Shown: positions 24,701-32,006, counted from the stretch's first letter. The stretch: 35,817 nucleotides of DNA from Pelotomaculum terephthalicicum JT (GCF_022410535.1 NZ_JAKNBL010000032.1:1-35817), one strand, 5' to 3'. Translations and numbers: made by a program. Notes: generated by a model not told the origin, from the sequence alone.

Positions 24701-25688
24701 CGGAGGCGAATTTAGTGAGCAGTGGGCAGTGGTTAGTGGGCAGTATTACCTGAAGGAGGTTCTGCGAGAATATGGGTGTGCAGAGTTACCAGGAACTGAT
24801 CGTTTGGCAAAAGGCAATGCAACTGGTGAAAGCGGAGGGGCAGGCAAGGACATCGACAAAAGAATTCGCGCAATTCCTGTCGATAGCGCGGGGCTCCAAA
24901 GCGGAACTTCAGACACACCTGCTGATATGCGTAGAACTCGGATACCTTGCCGATATGGATATAAGGCAAGCGATGGAATTGTCGGAGGAAGTGGGCAAAA
25001 TGCTGGTTGTCCTTATAAGGAAACTGCCCACTGCCCACTAACCACTGACCACTACGGCGTCGAATCCGACGCCGTCATCCCCATCGGGGCAAACGACTAC
25101 TTCGACGACGACATCGTGGTGCGGTTTGTGGATTTTGTCCGCGTGGTGTATGGTGAGGATACCCTGCAAGAGAACCTTGACTTCATCGCGGATGCGCTGT
25201 ATCCGAACGGAAACGGTACAGCGCGGGAGAAAATCCGCCGCTATTTCCTGAATGATTTCTACAAGGATCATGTGAAGACATATAAAAAAAAGCCCATCTA
25301 CTGGCTGTTCGACAGCGGCAGGCAAAACGGCTTCAAGGCGCTTGTCTACCTGCACCGGTACGACAAGTTCACCGTGGCGCGTGTGCGCACCGATTACCTG
25401 CACCCGCTCCAGCGCAAGTACGAGTCGGAAATCGGACGGCTTCAGATGCTCACCGGCATCACGGAAAACGCCGGTGAAAAAGCGGCCTACCGCAAGGAAA
25501 TCGAAGCCCTGCAAAAGAAGATCGAAGAGTGCCGGGTATACGATCAGGTAGTGGCGCATATCGCGCATCAGGCCATCGAACTTGACCTTGACGACGGCGT
25601 GAAGGTCAACTACGCCAAATTCCAAGGCGTCGAAGTGCCGAAGGACAATGGCAAAACCGTGAAAATGGACTTGCTGGCTAAGATTTGA
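21732..25688 (+). CDS. pglX: BREX adenine methyltransferase PglX, with in-frame insertions
   Basis: PglX methylates adenine on one strand of a non-palindromic site, marking self DNA. SAM motif I is DPCMGSGHILVYAFD (from residue ~323) and the catalytic NPPY is at 508-511. The frame is open over 1318 residues, about 115 more than expected; the extra block (about 995-1108) is a nested repeat element (24714-25053) between FAGGEF and ESDAVIPIGANDYF. A second pair of repeat inserts flanks ALKSNWKYYIEEAEQ just before motif I. From ~23,330 to ~24,480 the DNA is much more AT-rich than on either side, matching the variable target-recognition region. Whether the insertions are tolerated is unknown; both lie outside the catalytic motifs. 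The gene ends in a Lys/Glu coiled coil and MDLLAKI. Confidence 0.9.
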   Translation: MDKTAIKNYAVAARRKLIDAVRQKAYQLYIREGMALPLEEAKSALMNDGIFLTNGQYKSRERLVSEISRRVDELGKEKGYNAVMEEIAYTWFNRLIALRFMEVNDYLPSGIRILSSVDEGRAEPDVIREADRLDYVDQGKIAEYRDLSSQKLYKYILISQCNALSSVLPGMFEKIDDYTELLLPDALYAKGGIVHDLAHGIAEEDFRDQVQIIGWLYQYYISEKKDEVFAGLKKNIKINKETIPAATQLFTPEWIVRYMVENSLGRVVVSSGQWAVDSVEALKSNWKYYIEEAEQTDEARQQLLTAHCSLSTDFHIENVKIIDPCMGSGHILVYAFDVLYQIYFSQGYAEREIPNLILQNNIYGLDIDKRAAQLAYFALMMKARSYNRRFFRQQNIPDPHVHAVIESDGAQLHHLEYMGHGMDETGRRQCRDDLSYLIGLFADAREYGSILKIDRVLDYARLRRFVKDCRYGQLDMYTKGIDQTERILLEILDIAEIMTQKYDVVVTNPPYMGGSGMGPKLSEYVKKNYPDSKSDMSTVFMERTLDICKSNGFMAMINIPVWMFLSSYERLREKLLKSNTIVNMLHFGRGVFGSDFGTTAFIVEKAYVTGYKTIYRKLYLKQGAVDSLEQKEKWFFSNIGKYIVTQENYERIPGLPIAYELSEKALLPFTKNPVLKDIASPKAGLATGDNISFQRNWFEVAVFSIGFNYTDVNETQSGQHKWFPCNSGGEFRKWATNNELVVDWQYDGKRIRSFINPAGKLAARPQNTRYYFKRGLTWNKISASKFAVKYKDSGSIFDDTSRSAFVEDESKLLYIIGFLCSNVCFEYLRILNPSMSFTNSDLERLPIVFSQEHFEIINDLVAQNIDISRTDWDSFETSWDFRVHPLVGLKIADVFAWGDIKSSSRISSAFNAWELFSEGQFEKLKSNEEELNRIFIEIYGLQDELTPEVEDKDVTIRRADLSRDIRSFISYAVGCMFGRYSLDEPGLKFAGGEFSEQWAVVSGQYYLKEVLREYGCAELPGTDRLAKGNATGESGGAGKDIDKRIRAIPVDSAGLQSGTSDTPADMRRTRIPCRYGYKASDGIVGGSGQNAGCPYKETAHCPLTTDHYGVESDAVIPIGANDYFDDDIVVRFVDFVRVVYGEDTLQENLDFIADALYPNGNGTAREKIRRYFLNDFYKDHVKTYKKKPIYWLFDSGRQNGFKALVYLHRYDKFTVARVRTDYLHPLQRKYESEIGRLQMLTGITENAGEKAAYRKEIEALQKKIEECRVYDQVVAHIAHQAIELDLDDGVKVNYAKFQGVEVPKDNGKTVKMDLLAKI
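22535..22667 (+). repeat. Inverted AGTGGACAGTG-type repeats within pglX
   Basis: A 32-nt unit at 22535-22566 (starting AGTGAGCAGTGGACAGTG) is matched in inverted orientation at 22638-22667 (starting CTGCTCACCGCACACTGC). Between them lies ordinary PglX coding sequence. Both units translate without stops in the pglX frame (SGQWAVDS and LTAHCSLSTD) and look inserted relative to the usual PglX sequence. A perfect 12-bp palindrome (22668-22694) abuts the second unit. The repeats are of the same kind as the ends of the element at 24714-25053. Confidence 0.7.
24714..25053 (+). mobile_element. IVS-like element: inverted repeats around a four-helix-bundle ORF, inside pglX
   Basis: Ends are 30-nt imperfect inverted repeats (24714-24743 and 25024-25053) built from CAGTGGGCAGTGGTTAGTG-like units. 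Inside is an ORF in another frame (24772-25041) with its own AAGGAGG. The whole 340-bp block has no stop in the pglX frame and is absent from the usual PglX layout, so it behaves like an in-frame insertion. Four-helix-bundle genes with such GGGCAGTG repeats are known as intervening sequences in 23S rRNA genes and as free-standing copies; location in a protein gene is unusual. Confidence 0.65.
24772..25041 (+). pseudogene. Four-helix-bundle (23S rRNA intervening-sequence) protein, internally shortened
   Basis: The 89-residue product begins MGVQSYQELIVWQKAMQLV and continues AEGQARTSTKEFAQFLSIARGSKAELQTHLLICVELGYL, the signature of the S23/IVS-type four-helix-bundle family. Family members are about 115-125 residues; the stretch that normally joins these two parts (second half of helix 1 and start of helix 2, ending SIPSNIAEG) is missing here in frame. 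A real ribosome site (AAGGAGG, 24753-24759) precedes the ATG by 12 nt. The stop codon lies inside the right inverted repeat. The gene is in the +1 frame of pglX. The shortened protein may not fold. Confidence 0.7.
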
Positions 25689-25750
25689 GAGGGAGGATGG
25701 TATGTATTTAGAGCTTGATTGGAATTGCAAATAAAATTACGTGCAATCCA

Positions 25751-25779
25751 TAGACAATGCGCATAGAATATAGTAAAAT
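25751..25779 (+). promoter_or_regulatory. Promoter for the RelB/YoeB pair
   Basis: TAGACA (25751-25756) and TAAAAT (25774-25779) are 17 nt apart. Transcription from about 25786 supports the TTG start at 25812 over an ATG at 25788. A TATAAT at 25784-25789 is also present but lies too close to the gene. Confidence 0.5.
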
Positions 25780-25811
25780 TACATATAATGTCAGTAAAAG
25801 GAGTGATTGCA

Positions 25812-26075
25812 TTGGCTGAAACGACAAACTTGAATATTAGAATTGATAAAGAGTTAAAGGAACAGGCGGAAAAATTTTTTAATGAATTAGGCTTGAACAT
25901 GACCACGGCGTTCAATATCTTTGTACGGCAATCCCTGCGTCAAGGCGGCATACCTTTTGAAATTACCTTAAATACAGACGCTTTTTATAGTCCCGCAAAT
26001 ATGAAAATTCTGCGGCAATCCATACAGGACGCAGAAGAGGGCAAACTAACAGCCCATGAATTAATTGAGGATTAA
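25812..26075 (+). CDS. RelB/DinJ-family antitoxin (TTG start)
   Basis: The 87-residue protein begins (M)AETTNLNIRIDKELKEQAEKFF, then LGLNMTTAFNIFVRQSLRQGGIPF, the ribbon-helix-helix of RelB/DinJ antitoxins. The C-terminal tail (LRQSIQDAEEGKLTAHELIED) would wrap the toxin. TTG at 25812 is chosen because AAAGGAG (25797-25803) is spaced 8 nt from it, and because family members start at AETTN; the ATG at 25788 would add eight unrelated residues. It lies 3 nt from the toxin gene. The pair is inserted between pglX and pglZ. Confidence 0.85.
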   Translation: MAETTNLNIRIDKELKEQAEKFFNELGLNMTTAFNIFVRQSLRQGGIPFEITLNTDAFYSPANMKILRQSIQDAEEGKLTAHELIED

Positions 26076-26078
26076 CCA

Positions 26079-26342
26079 ATGGAAAAGTTATGGACGGATA
26101 AAGCCTGGGAGGATTATTTATATTGGCAAATACAAGATAAAAAGACGCTGAAAAGGGTAAACCAACTCCTTCGGGATATTGACAGCAACGGCTATGATGG
26201 GATCGGCAAGCCGGAGCCTCTCCGGGGCGATGTGTCCGGGTGGTGGTCCCGGCGCATAGATAATACTAACCGGCTAGTATACCGCATCACTGACGGAAAA
26301 ATCATCATAGCCGGTTGCCGTACACATTACGGCGATAAATGA
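26079..26342 (+). CDS. yoeB: YoeB/Txe-family mRNA interferase toxin
   Basis: The 87-residue protein aligns with YoeB by eye: KPEPLRGDVSGWWSRRID, NRLVYRI and CRTHYGDK. The catalytic set E46, R65, H83 and Y84 falls at the same numbers as in Escherichia coli YoeB. YoeB cleaves mRNA on the ribosome at the A site. All active residues are intact. It follows the RelB-type antitoxin by 3 nt with no separate promoter. The cassette may help keep the defence locus by addiction (inference). Confidence 0.9.
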   Translation: MEKLWTDKAWEDYLYWQIQDKKTLKRVNQLLRDIDSNGYDGIGKPEPLRGDVSGWWSRRIDNTNRLVYRITDGKIIIAGCRTHYGDK

Positions 26343-26355
26343 GGGTAATCGGAAC

Positions 26356-26410
26356 ATGAACCTAACCGAAGTGAATAAATCTCTTCATAGAGGAAACTGA
26401 CACGGCCGGC
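26356..26410 (+). pseudogene. pglZ 5' scar
   Basis: The first ~26 nt (ATGAACCTAACCGAAGTGAA) match the true pglZ start at 29259. After CTCTT the sequence jumps to CATAGAGGAAACTGACACGG, which matches pglZ about 190 nt further in (near 29451). It is therefore a decayed second copy of the pglZ start with an internal deletion, directly downstream of the first pglX. From 26411 to 26567 I see no gene. Confidence 0.75.
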
Positions 26411-26567
26411 CACAGCTGAGCTATGACAGGCTTGTGGAGTAGGACGTTTTTATGCCGATTTTGAATTTGTTTCTAACTAACGCTGTTTAATTCGATCCAA
26501 AGGTGACAACCCATTTCGCATCGGTGAAGCAGGAAAAAGCTCTGAGGGGAGAGGTGACGAAATTTAA

Positions 26568-27476
26568 ATGGAAACCATAAAACTGAAACTAAAAACCCCA
26601 CTTTGGACAGGTGATATAGATACCAGGAGCGACATCGTCAGGGCTTCGGGTTTTATGGGGTCCCTGCGCTGGTGGACCGAGGCGCTAATGCGGGGGTTGG
26701 AAAAAACTTTTGTTTGCGATCCGGTTTCAGATGGGCGATGTCCCGAAAAAACGGAACAGCAAAAAAAAGAGATTTATTTTTACTGCCTGGGATGCCTCCT
26801 CTTTGGCGCCACCGGCTTGCAGCGCGCTTTTAAGATCCAGCTTGCCGGCGGCAAGAGTGTTTTTAACGATAACAGCCAGCCAATCAAAATTGTCCCCGGG
26901 GGGAGGACAAACGGCTGGCGCCTGGGCAGCGGACTTTGGGGGGATATAGACATATCCGTCATCCCTTACAAAGCTTATTTTGATCCAGTTTTAATCCTGT
27001 TGCCGCTTTTGGTTGCAACCCGCTGGGGCGGGCTCGGCGCCAGGACCCAGCATGGCTACGGCGTAACGGATATCGTTGGACAAGCGGAGTTGAAAGTGGA
27101 AGCAGCAGCGTTTTTTAATCAATTGACGACGATCAAAACTATGTTGCCTTCCGGATTTAAAATCCGGGAAGGAGCCGACAGTTTTGCTATGCCAAATTTG
27201 AAAGAGATGTTTTTCGCAAAAATACGTTTTACCGCCGAGGGGAATGATTGGTGGAAGGGCGTGGATGGAATTAGAGAACGGGGAAAAAGAGGTCAAAACG
27301 ATTATTACCGGGGTTGGACGAAAGATTTTAAGATGAATAACTGGATAAAATCCGGCTCGGTCCCCATAGCTCCCGCAGTGAAAAACTGGCTGCGCTACGG
27401 CGGCGGAAAGGTTCTGTGGGAAAAAAACCAACAAAATATTATCACGCAAAGAGGAAAAAGGGACTGGAGAAATTAA
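26568..27476 (+). CDS. cmr1: Type III CRISPR RAMP protein Cmr1-like
   Basis: The 302-residue protein has the Cmr1 opening (LKLKTPLWTGDIDTRSDIVRASGFMGSLRWWTEAL) and the glycine-rich RAMP loop LLVATRWGGLGARTQHGYGV. It also has LGCLLFGATGLQRAFKI. Cmr1 caps the type III-B effector complex at the end distal to the Cas10 foot. The C-terminus seems disrupted: after VLWEKNQQN the frame ends in a short basic tail (IITQRGKRDWRN), while a neighbouring frame keeps coding. GGAGAGGTGA precedes the ATG. No Cas10, Cmr4, Cmr6 or array is visible around it, so this is a remnant of a larger locus. Confidence 0.75.
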   Translation: METIKLKLKTPLWTGDIDTRSDIVRASGFMGSLRWWTEALMRGLEKTFVCDPVSDGRCPEKTEQQKKEIYFYCLGCLLFGATGLQRAFKIQLAGGKSVFNDNSQPIKIVPGGRTNGWRLGSGLWGDIDISVIPYKAYFDPVLILLPLLVATRWGGLGARTQHGYGVTDIVGQAELKVEAAAFFNQLTTIKTMLPSGFKIREGADSFAMPNLKEMFFAKIRFTAEGNDWWKGVDGIRERGKRGQNDYYRGWTKDFKMNNWIKSGSVPIAPAVKNWLRYGGGKVLWEKNQQNIITQRGKRDWRN

Positions 27477-27492
27477 AAACAACATTTTCAAC

Positions 27493-27705
27493 TTGCTAAA
27501 AGAACAAAAGTTAATTACTAATAATTCTCCGGCCGATCTGACAGCTGAGCTAAGTAAAGAAAACGGCTTGTTATCAAATTTGGACGAATTATTCCTTGCA
27601 ATTTTTTTAATCGAAAAAACACTTATTTATGCCCGTTATCATGCCAAGGCGCTGAAAAAAGAAGGCGCGGGGCAGCGGCTGAAAAGCGGTGGTGAGGCAG
27701 AATGA
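27493..27705 (+). CDS. Short Cas-locus ORF, probably a C-terminal remnant
   Basis: From a TTG at 27493 the frame gives 70 residues: LKEQKLITNNSPADLTAELSKENG, then LDELFLAIFLIEKTLIYARYHAKAL and a basic tail. Open coding extends upstream in the same frame to about 27436 (KEEKGTGEIKNNIF) without a clear start, so it is more likely the end of a larger gene joined by deletion to cmr1. The helical tail could belong to a Cas10/Cmr2 C-terminus or to a small Cmr5-type subunit; I cannot decide. Its stop overlaps the next gene by 4 nt (ATGA). Confidence 0.45.
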   Translation: MLKEQKLITNNSPADLTAELSKENGLLSNLDELFLAIFLIEKTLIYARYHAKALKKEGAGQRLKSGGEAE

Positions 27706-28691
27706 GCTGGAGTCTTTACACCTGGACCTTCCGTCTTCGCTCCCCTTTGCACGTTGGCTTTCACAAAACAATGCACCTTTTCCGCACCCGCCCTTATGCT
27801 CCGGGCAAGCTCGTCTGGGGAGCGCTGACGGCAAAGTTGGCACCTTTGTTTCCTTTGTCCGATTACTTGAAAACAGGCCAAGCCCTGGAAGAAGTCTTTC
27901 GTTTTAGCAATCTCTACCTTTACACCGGAGGCGATACGCTTTATCTCCCCCGTTACACTGAAAGAGAAGGACTGAAATTCGGCCTGGCGGACAAGCTTTT
28001 AACCCGGCGGGATTTTGAAAAGTACTTTTTTAGTTCCATGGCTTCCACCGCGGTCAAACCGGAAACTTTTACCGCTGAGGAGGGTTTGCTGCATCAAGTG
28101 GAGTTTATCAATCCATACCTTATTTCATCACGCACTGATGCTGATAACTTTACCCCTGTGTATTTAAGGGGACTATTATGGATAAAAAAACCTGCTGAAA
28201 CAGCGGTATTTCAAGTAATTGAAAAAGACGGGGGTATTGTTCTGTCCCAAAACGATACAAACAGTGAAGTTAACTTTGCCGAGCTGGTCAAGCGTCTTCA
28301 GATCGGTGGAGAGCGAAAATATGGATTTGGGCTGCTGGAACTACAAGGGATTCCTGAGCAAATTTTGGGAAGCGATGGAAATGAGGCGATCAGGCTGCCC
28401 GGTTTCCCCGGACGGTGGCGCCCGGACAAAGAGGTGGTTCGCATCGGTCTTGGTCAGGATGAACCCCTTTGGGGCCATTTGTTAAGACCGGAAGAAGTTC
28501 CCTGCCGGGGTTTTTTAGAACCACTGGTGGGGAGAAATTGGGATATGGTAAAAGGCGCCGGCCAGAATATTAAAAGCGAAGGCTTGGCCTGGGCTCCCGG
28601 CTCTCTTCTGCAAGAAGCAAGAACTTTTGAAGTAACTCCACATGGTACATGGTTTGCGGACGGCGGTACAAGTTTGAAGGAAACAACATAA
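27702..28691 (+). CDS. RAMP-superfamily Cas protein (Cmr3/Csx10/Csm4-like)
   Basis: The 329-residue protein starts WSLYTWTFRLRSPLHVGFHKTM, a RAMP first strand. It continues with TRPYAPGKLVWGALTAKLAPLF, the target-entry motif shared by Cmr3, Csx10 and Csm4-type RAMPs. The glycine-rich loop LQIGGERKYGFGLLEL follows near residue 210. It would be a crRNA-binding backbone subunit of a type III effector. The ATG overlaps the preceding stop. The end (WFADGGTSLKETT) lies only 22 nt before a pglX 3' fragment, so the last residues may be chimeric. The exact subfamily is not assigned. Confidence 0.65.
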   Translation: MSWSLYTWTFRLRSPLHVGFHKTMHLFRTRPYAPGKLVWGALTAKLAPLFPLSDYLKTGQALEEVFRFSNLYLYTGGDTLYLPRYTEREGLKFGLADKLLTRRDFEKYFFSSMASTAVKPETFTAEEGLLHQVEFINPYLISSRTDADNFTPVYLRGLLWIKKPAETAVFQVIEKDGGIVLSQNDTNSEVNFAELVKRLQIGGERKYGFGLLELQGIPEQILGSDGNEAIRLPGFPGRWRPDKEVVRIGLGQDEPLWGHLLRPEEVPCRGFLEPLVGRNWDMVKGAGQNIKSEGLAWAPGSLLQEARTFEVTPHGTWFADGGTSLKETT

Positions 28692-28712
28692 TCCTGGAGT
28701 GTGTCGAATACG

Positions 28713-28977
28713 GTCGGAAATCGGGCGGCTTCAGATGCTCACCGGCATCACGGAAAACGCCGGTGAAAAAGCGGCCTACCGCAAGGAAATCGAAGCCCTG
28801 CGAAAGAAGATCGAAGAATGCCGGGCGTACGATCAGGTTGTGGCGCACATCGCGCATCAGGCTATCGAGCTTGACCTTGACGACGGCGTGACGGTGAACT
28901 ACGCCATGTTCCAGGGCGTCGAAGTGCCGAGGGATGACGGCAAAACGATGAAAATGGATTTATTTGGGAAGATTTGA
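28713..28977 (+). pseudogene. Second, diverged 3' end of pglX
   Basis: These 265 nt align without gaps to 25424-25688, the end of pglX, with about 26 mismatches by eye (about 90% identity), and end at an equivalent TGA. The encoded segment is the coiled coil RLQMLTGITENAGEKAAYRKE through MKMDLFGKI. Many changes are synonymous, so the copy diverged as a functional allele before being truncated. It lies upstream of the intact pglZ, where a pglX end is expected, which makes it the original partner of that pglZ. Confidence 0.85.
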
Positions 28978-29034
28978 GGTATAATATAAATACAAGCATT
29001 CATATTAAAAAGAAAAGAGGATAAAGATGGTGAA

Positions 29035-29238
29035 ATGCCGCGTTGTTTTCATGAGGCGGAGTATGCTCGTATTGCAATAAAACTTATACTCGTTATCAAC
29101 GGTCATGAAATCGATTGGCTGAGTCCAATAAACGATGCATTGAAGAAGAAATTAAAACGGCAAATTAAGACGTGGAATCTGACAGTTGCCGTGCTGAATA
29201 ATCAGTTGGCATACGAAAATCAGTTAATAAGCGTATAG
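29035..29238 (+). CDS. Small ORF between the pglX tail and pglZ
   Basis: The frame encodes 67 residues (RCFHEAEYARIAIKLILVINGHEID ... NDALKKKLKRQIKTWNLTVAVLNNQLAY). No motif is recognised. A promoter-like TATAAT (28980-28985) and an AGAGG site (29016-29020) lie upstream. That ribosome site better fits an ATG at 29027 in another frame, which stops after 17 codons. So either the gene is frameshifted or this is a chance frame. It ends 20 nt before pglZ. Confidence 0.3.
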   Translation: MPRCFHEAEYARIAIKLILVINGHEIDWLSPINDALKKKLKRQIKTWNLTVAVLNNQLAYENQLISV

Positions 29239-29258
29239 CCGTAAAGGCTGGTGAAAAA

Positions 29259-31805
29259 ATGAACCTGACCGAAGTGAAAAAAGCCCTTGAGCGGCAGTTT
29301 GCCCGCGAGCTCTCCCAGGGCAGCGTCCGCAACATCGTCTTCTGGTACGATGAGGAAGGGATTTTCGCCGGGGATATCGACTGCCTGGAACTTGAAGGCG
29401 TGAAGATCATCAAGCTTTATGACAACAACATGTTTGCCGTAAAGCTCTACATAGAGGAAACCGACACGGCCGGCAACCTGCTGGTTTATTCCCCGTTGCC
29501 CCGTCCGGCGAACAAGGAAAACTGGCTGGCCGACACCATCAAGTACAGCCAGACTTTTTCCACCGACGAAACGTCGCTGAACCTGCTGAACTTTAAGATC
29601 GACAGCGCCCTGCGCCATGTGGTGGCGCGTTACAAGCTGTTTTTCCGAAACAGCGAACGCTGCAAGCGGTTTGAGGGGTATCGGCTTGCGCCATATACCG
29701 AGACCAAAATTGACGTGGGGGTATTGTCAGCGCTCAGCAAGCTGCCCGCGCCCAATCTTGATCATGTTGTGAGAAAGCTGTTGATTGAGCTGGCAAACGG
29801 AGAAACCGCAATATACGACAGCATTGCCAGGTTTGGCAATGTGGACGCGCTATGGACACTGATCCAGAAGGCTTATGGCTATAACTTTCCTGAACAGAGC
29901 CTCGAAAAGCTGGCCATTATGCTGCTGGTCACGCATTTGTCCCACAGTATCAACGGCAACTTGCCGAAGGAATGGCAGACGTATGTGTCCTCAAACTCCA
30001 ATTGCTTTGTGTTTGTAGATAACTTCATGAAGAATACCCGGCTTTGGGACGCGTATAACAAGCTTGCAGGCTTTGTGGCGGACAAACTGAACCTGAGTGG
30101 GCGCATACCGGAGTGGAACATTGACGAGATCATCGACTGTGATACCTTTGAGGAGTTCGACCACAGCATCATCAGCCGGATTTGCGAGAGGATCAGCCTG
30201 CAGGCGGGTGAATACGAACGATACCGCAAGGTCATCCACAGCCGGAGAAACCGGCGCTACTATCCGCAATTTGAAACAGAATACGACGCCTTATTGTACG
30301 CCTCCGAGTTCCTGGAGCTTGGCCGGAAGCACGCCGGCCTGCCGGGGCTTACCATGGCGAAGCTTTTTGAAAACTATCGGGAAGCCTACTACAAGCTGGA
30401 CGGCAGTTACCGGCATTTCCTGCTGAGCTACGACAAGCTGGCGGAGCAGGACGGCTTTATTCCGCTTTTTGAAAAGGTGGAAAACTGTTATACCAATTGG
30501 TATCTGAATGAGCTTTCCATGAAATGGTGCGCGTTTCTGGATGACGGGACAGCATGGCAGGTTCCCGGCGTTACGCCGCAGCAGGGCTTCTATGAGAAGT
30601 ATGTCAGGCGCTTTGTTTCCGACAATGAACGGCTGGTTGTCATTATCTCGGACGGCCTGCGCTACGAATCGGCGGTGGAATTGAACGCCATGCTTAACGG
30701 AGAACAAAAGGGGACCAGCAAGCTGGATGTGATGCTGGGTGTGATTCCGTCTTACACACCCTTGGGAATGGCGTCTCTTTTACCGCATAAGAGCATTGCC
30801 GTGACGGATAAAGCGGATATCGTCATCGACGGCATCTCCACCAAGGGAACAGAAAACCGGGAGAAAATCCTGAAGCTTGTGAAGGAAGAGTCTATTGCCA
30901 TTACCTATGAAAATGTCATGAGCTTGACAAAGCGGCAAATGGCGGAGAAGTTTTCCGGCATGAAACTCATCTACATCTATCACAATACGATTGACGCGCG
31001 TGGTGATAACGCGGCCACCGAGCATGAGGTGTTCGAGGCTACGGAAAAGTGTTTTCGGGAGCTTTCCGGGCTTGTCAGGGCGCTTAGGAACAATATCAGC
31101 GCCATCAATATCCTGATTACCGCGGATCATGGGTACATTTACCGCCGGACGCCTCTTGCGGAAAGAGACAAGACCCCCAGGGAAGACGCTATCGGGATAG
31201 AATCGAAGCGCAGGTTCATTTTGACGAAAGCAGATGTCCATATTCAGGGAACACAGGCGTTTTCGCTGAATTACCTGGCAAAAGACAAGACGGATATCCG
31301 CGCCATCATTCCTCGTGCGACTAATTGCTTTAAGGCGCAAGGTTCCGGCAGTTGCTATGTTCACGGCGGGACAAGCCTGCAAGAGGTCGTTATACCGGTC
31401 GTTAAGTTTAAGAGTGACAAGAACCTCAGCCGCTCCATGAGCGCGAAGAAGGTGTCGTTGAATCTTACCAACCTGTCCCGGAAAATCACCAGCGTCATTA
31501 CTCATCTGACCTTCTTCCAGAATGAGCCGGTAGGTGAAAAGCTTCTTCCTCTTCGTGTGACGGCGTATTTCGCGGATGAGGCCGGAAACAGGATTTCCAA
31601 TGAGAATATCATCATCGCGGAGAGCACTAGTAGTAATCCCGGCAAGCGTACCTATAAAGAGAAGTTCACGCTGAAGGATATGGCGTATGACAAGGCAAAG
31701 GAGTATTATCTCATTCTCAAAGACGAAGATGAGCTTGTAAACAGGGAATATGCCAGAATCCCGTTTGTCATTGACCTTGTTTTCGGCGGCAGCATTCAGT
31801 TTTAG
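29259..31805 (+). CDS. pglZ: BREX alkaline-phosphatase-superfamily protein PglZ
   Basis: The 848-residue protein has the usual PglZ length and begins MNLTEVKKALERQF followed by RNIVFWYDEEG. The phosphatase-like core contains VVIISDGLRYESAVELN (D465) and ITADHGYIYRR (D623, H624). Late segments CYVHGGTSLQEVVIPVV and the C-terminal beta domain (RIPFVIDLVFGG) are present. PglZ is an essential BREX component with metal-dependent nuclease/phosphatase-type fold. The gene is uninterrupted. brxL begins 11 nt after the stop, so the canonical pglZ-brxL order is retained at this joint. Confidence 0.93.
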   Translation: MNLTEVKKALERQFARELSQGSVRNIVFWYDEEGIFAGDIDCLELEGVKIIKLYDNNMFAVKLYIEETDTAGNLLVYSPLPRPANKENWLADTIKYSQTFSTDETSLNLLNFKIDSALRHVVARYKLFFRNSERCKRFEGYRLAPYTETKIDVGVLSALSKLPAPNLDHVVRKLLIELANGETAIYDSIARFGNVDALWTLIQKAYGYNFPEQSLEKLAIMLLVTHLSHSINGNLPKEWQTYVSSNSNCFVFVDNFMKNTRLWDAYNKLAGFVADKLNLSGRIPEWNIDEIIDCDTFEEFDHSIISRICERISLQAGEYERYRKVIHSRRNRRYYPQFETEYDALLYASEFLELGRKHAGLPGLTMAKLFENYREAYYKLDGSYRHFLLSYDKLAEQDGFIPLFEKVENCYTNWYLNELSMKWCAFLDDGTAWQVPGVTPQQGFYEKYVRRFVSDNERLVVIISDGLRYESAVELNAMLNGEQKGTSKLDVMLGVIPSYTPLGMASLLPHKSIAVTDKADIVIDGISTKGTENREKILKLVKEESIAITYENVMSLTKRQMAEKFSGMKLIYIYHNTIDARGDNAATEHEVFEATEKCFRELSGLVRALRNNISAINILITADHGYIYRRTPLAERDKTPREDAIGIESKRRFILTKADVHIQGTQAFSLNYLAKDKTDIRAIIPRATNCFKAQGSGSCYVHGGTSLQEVVIPVVKFKSDKNLSRSMSAKKVSLNLTNLSRKITSVITHLTFFQNEPVGEKLLPLRVTAYFADEAGNRISNENIIIAESTSSNPGKRTYKEKFTLKDMAYDKAKEYYLILKDEDELVNREYARIPFVIDLVFGGSIQF

Positions 31806-31816
31806 GAGGACGGGTT

Positions 31817-31996
31817 ATGTTTGAAGAGAACGGCGAAAGCATAAATGCGTTGTTGTGTGATGCCTTCGCAGGAAAAATCGTCCGGAAAGATCTGACCAAA
31901 AAAATCAAGGAAGGCGCTAACGTGCCCGTCTATGTATTGGAATACCTGTTGGGGAAGTGCAAAGGGCCTTATTACCACAGAGAATGGTTCTCTTGA
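31817..31996 (+). pseudogene. brxL: BrxL (Lon-like BREX protein), truncated after ~47 residues
   Basis: ATG 31817 (GGAGG 31804-31808) opens FEENGESINALLCDAFAGKIVRKDLTKKIKEGANVPVYVLEYLLGK, which is the normal BrxL N-terminus; the LTKKIKxGANVPVYVLEYLLGKY segment is highly conserved. After LGKC (about 31,958) homology ends and an unrelated tail of about 11 residues runs to TGA 31994-31996. The ~630 further residues, including the AAA+ and Lon-protease-like domains, are missing. BrxL is needed for phage defence in several type 1 systems but not for methylation. The join also begins the AT-rich segment. Confidence 0.85.
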
Positions 31997-32006
31997 ATCA
32001 AATAAA

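Noticed and set aside
26343-26567. CRISPR array next to the Cmr genes
   Set aside because: No repeat-spacer periodicity is visible; the segment holds a pglZ scar and unremarkable sequence.
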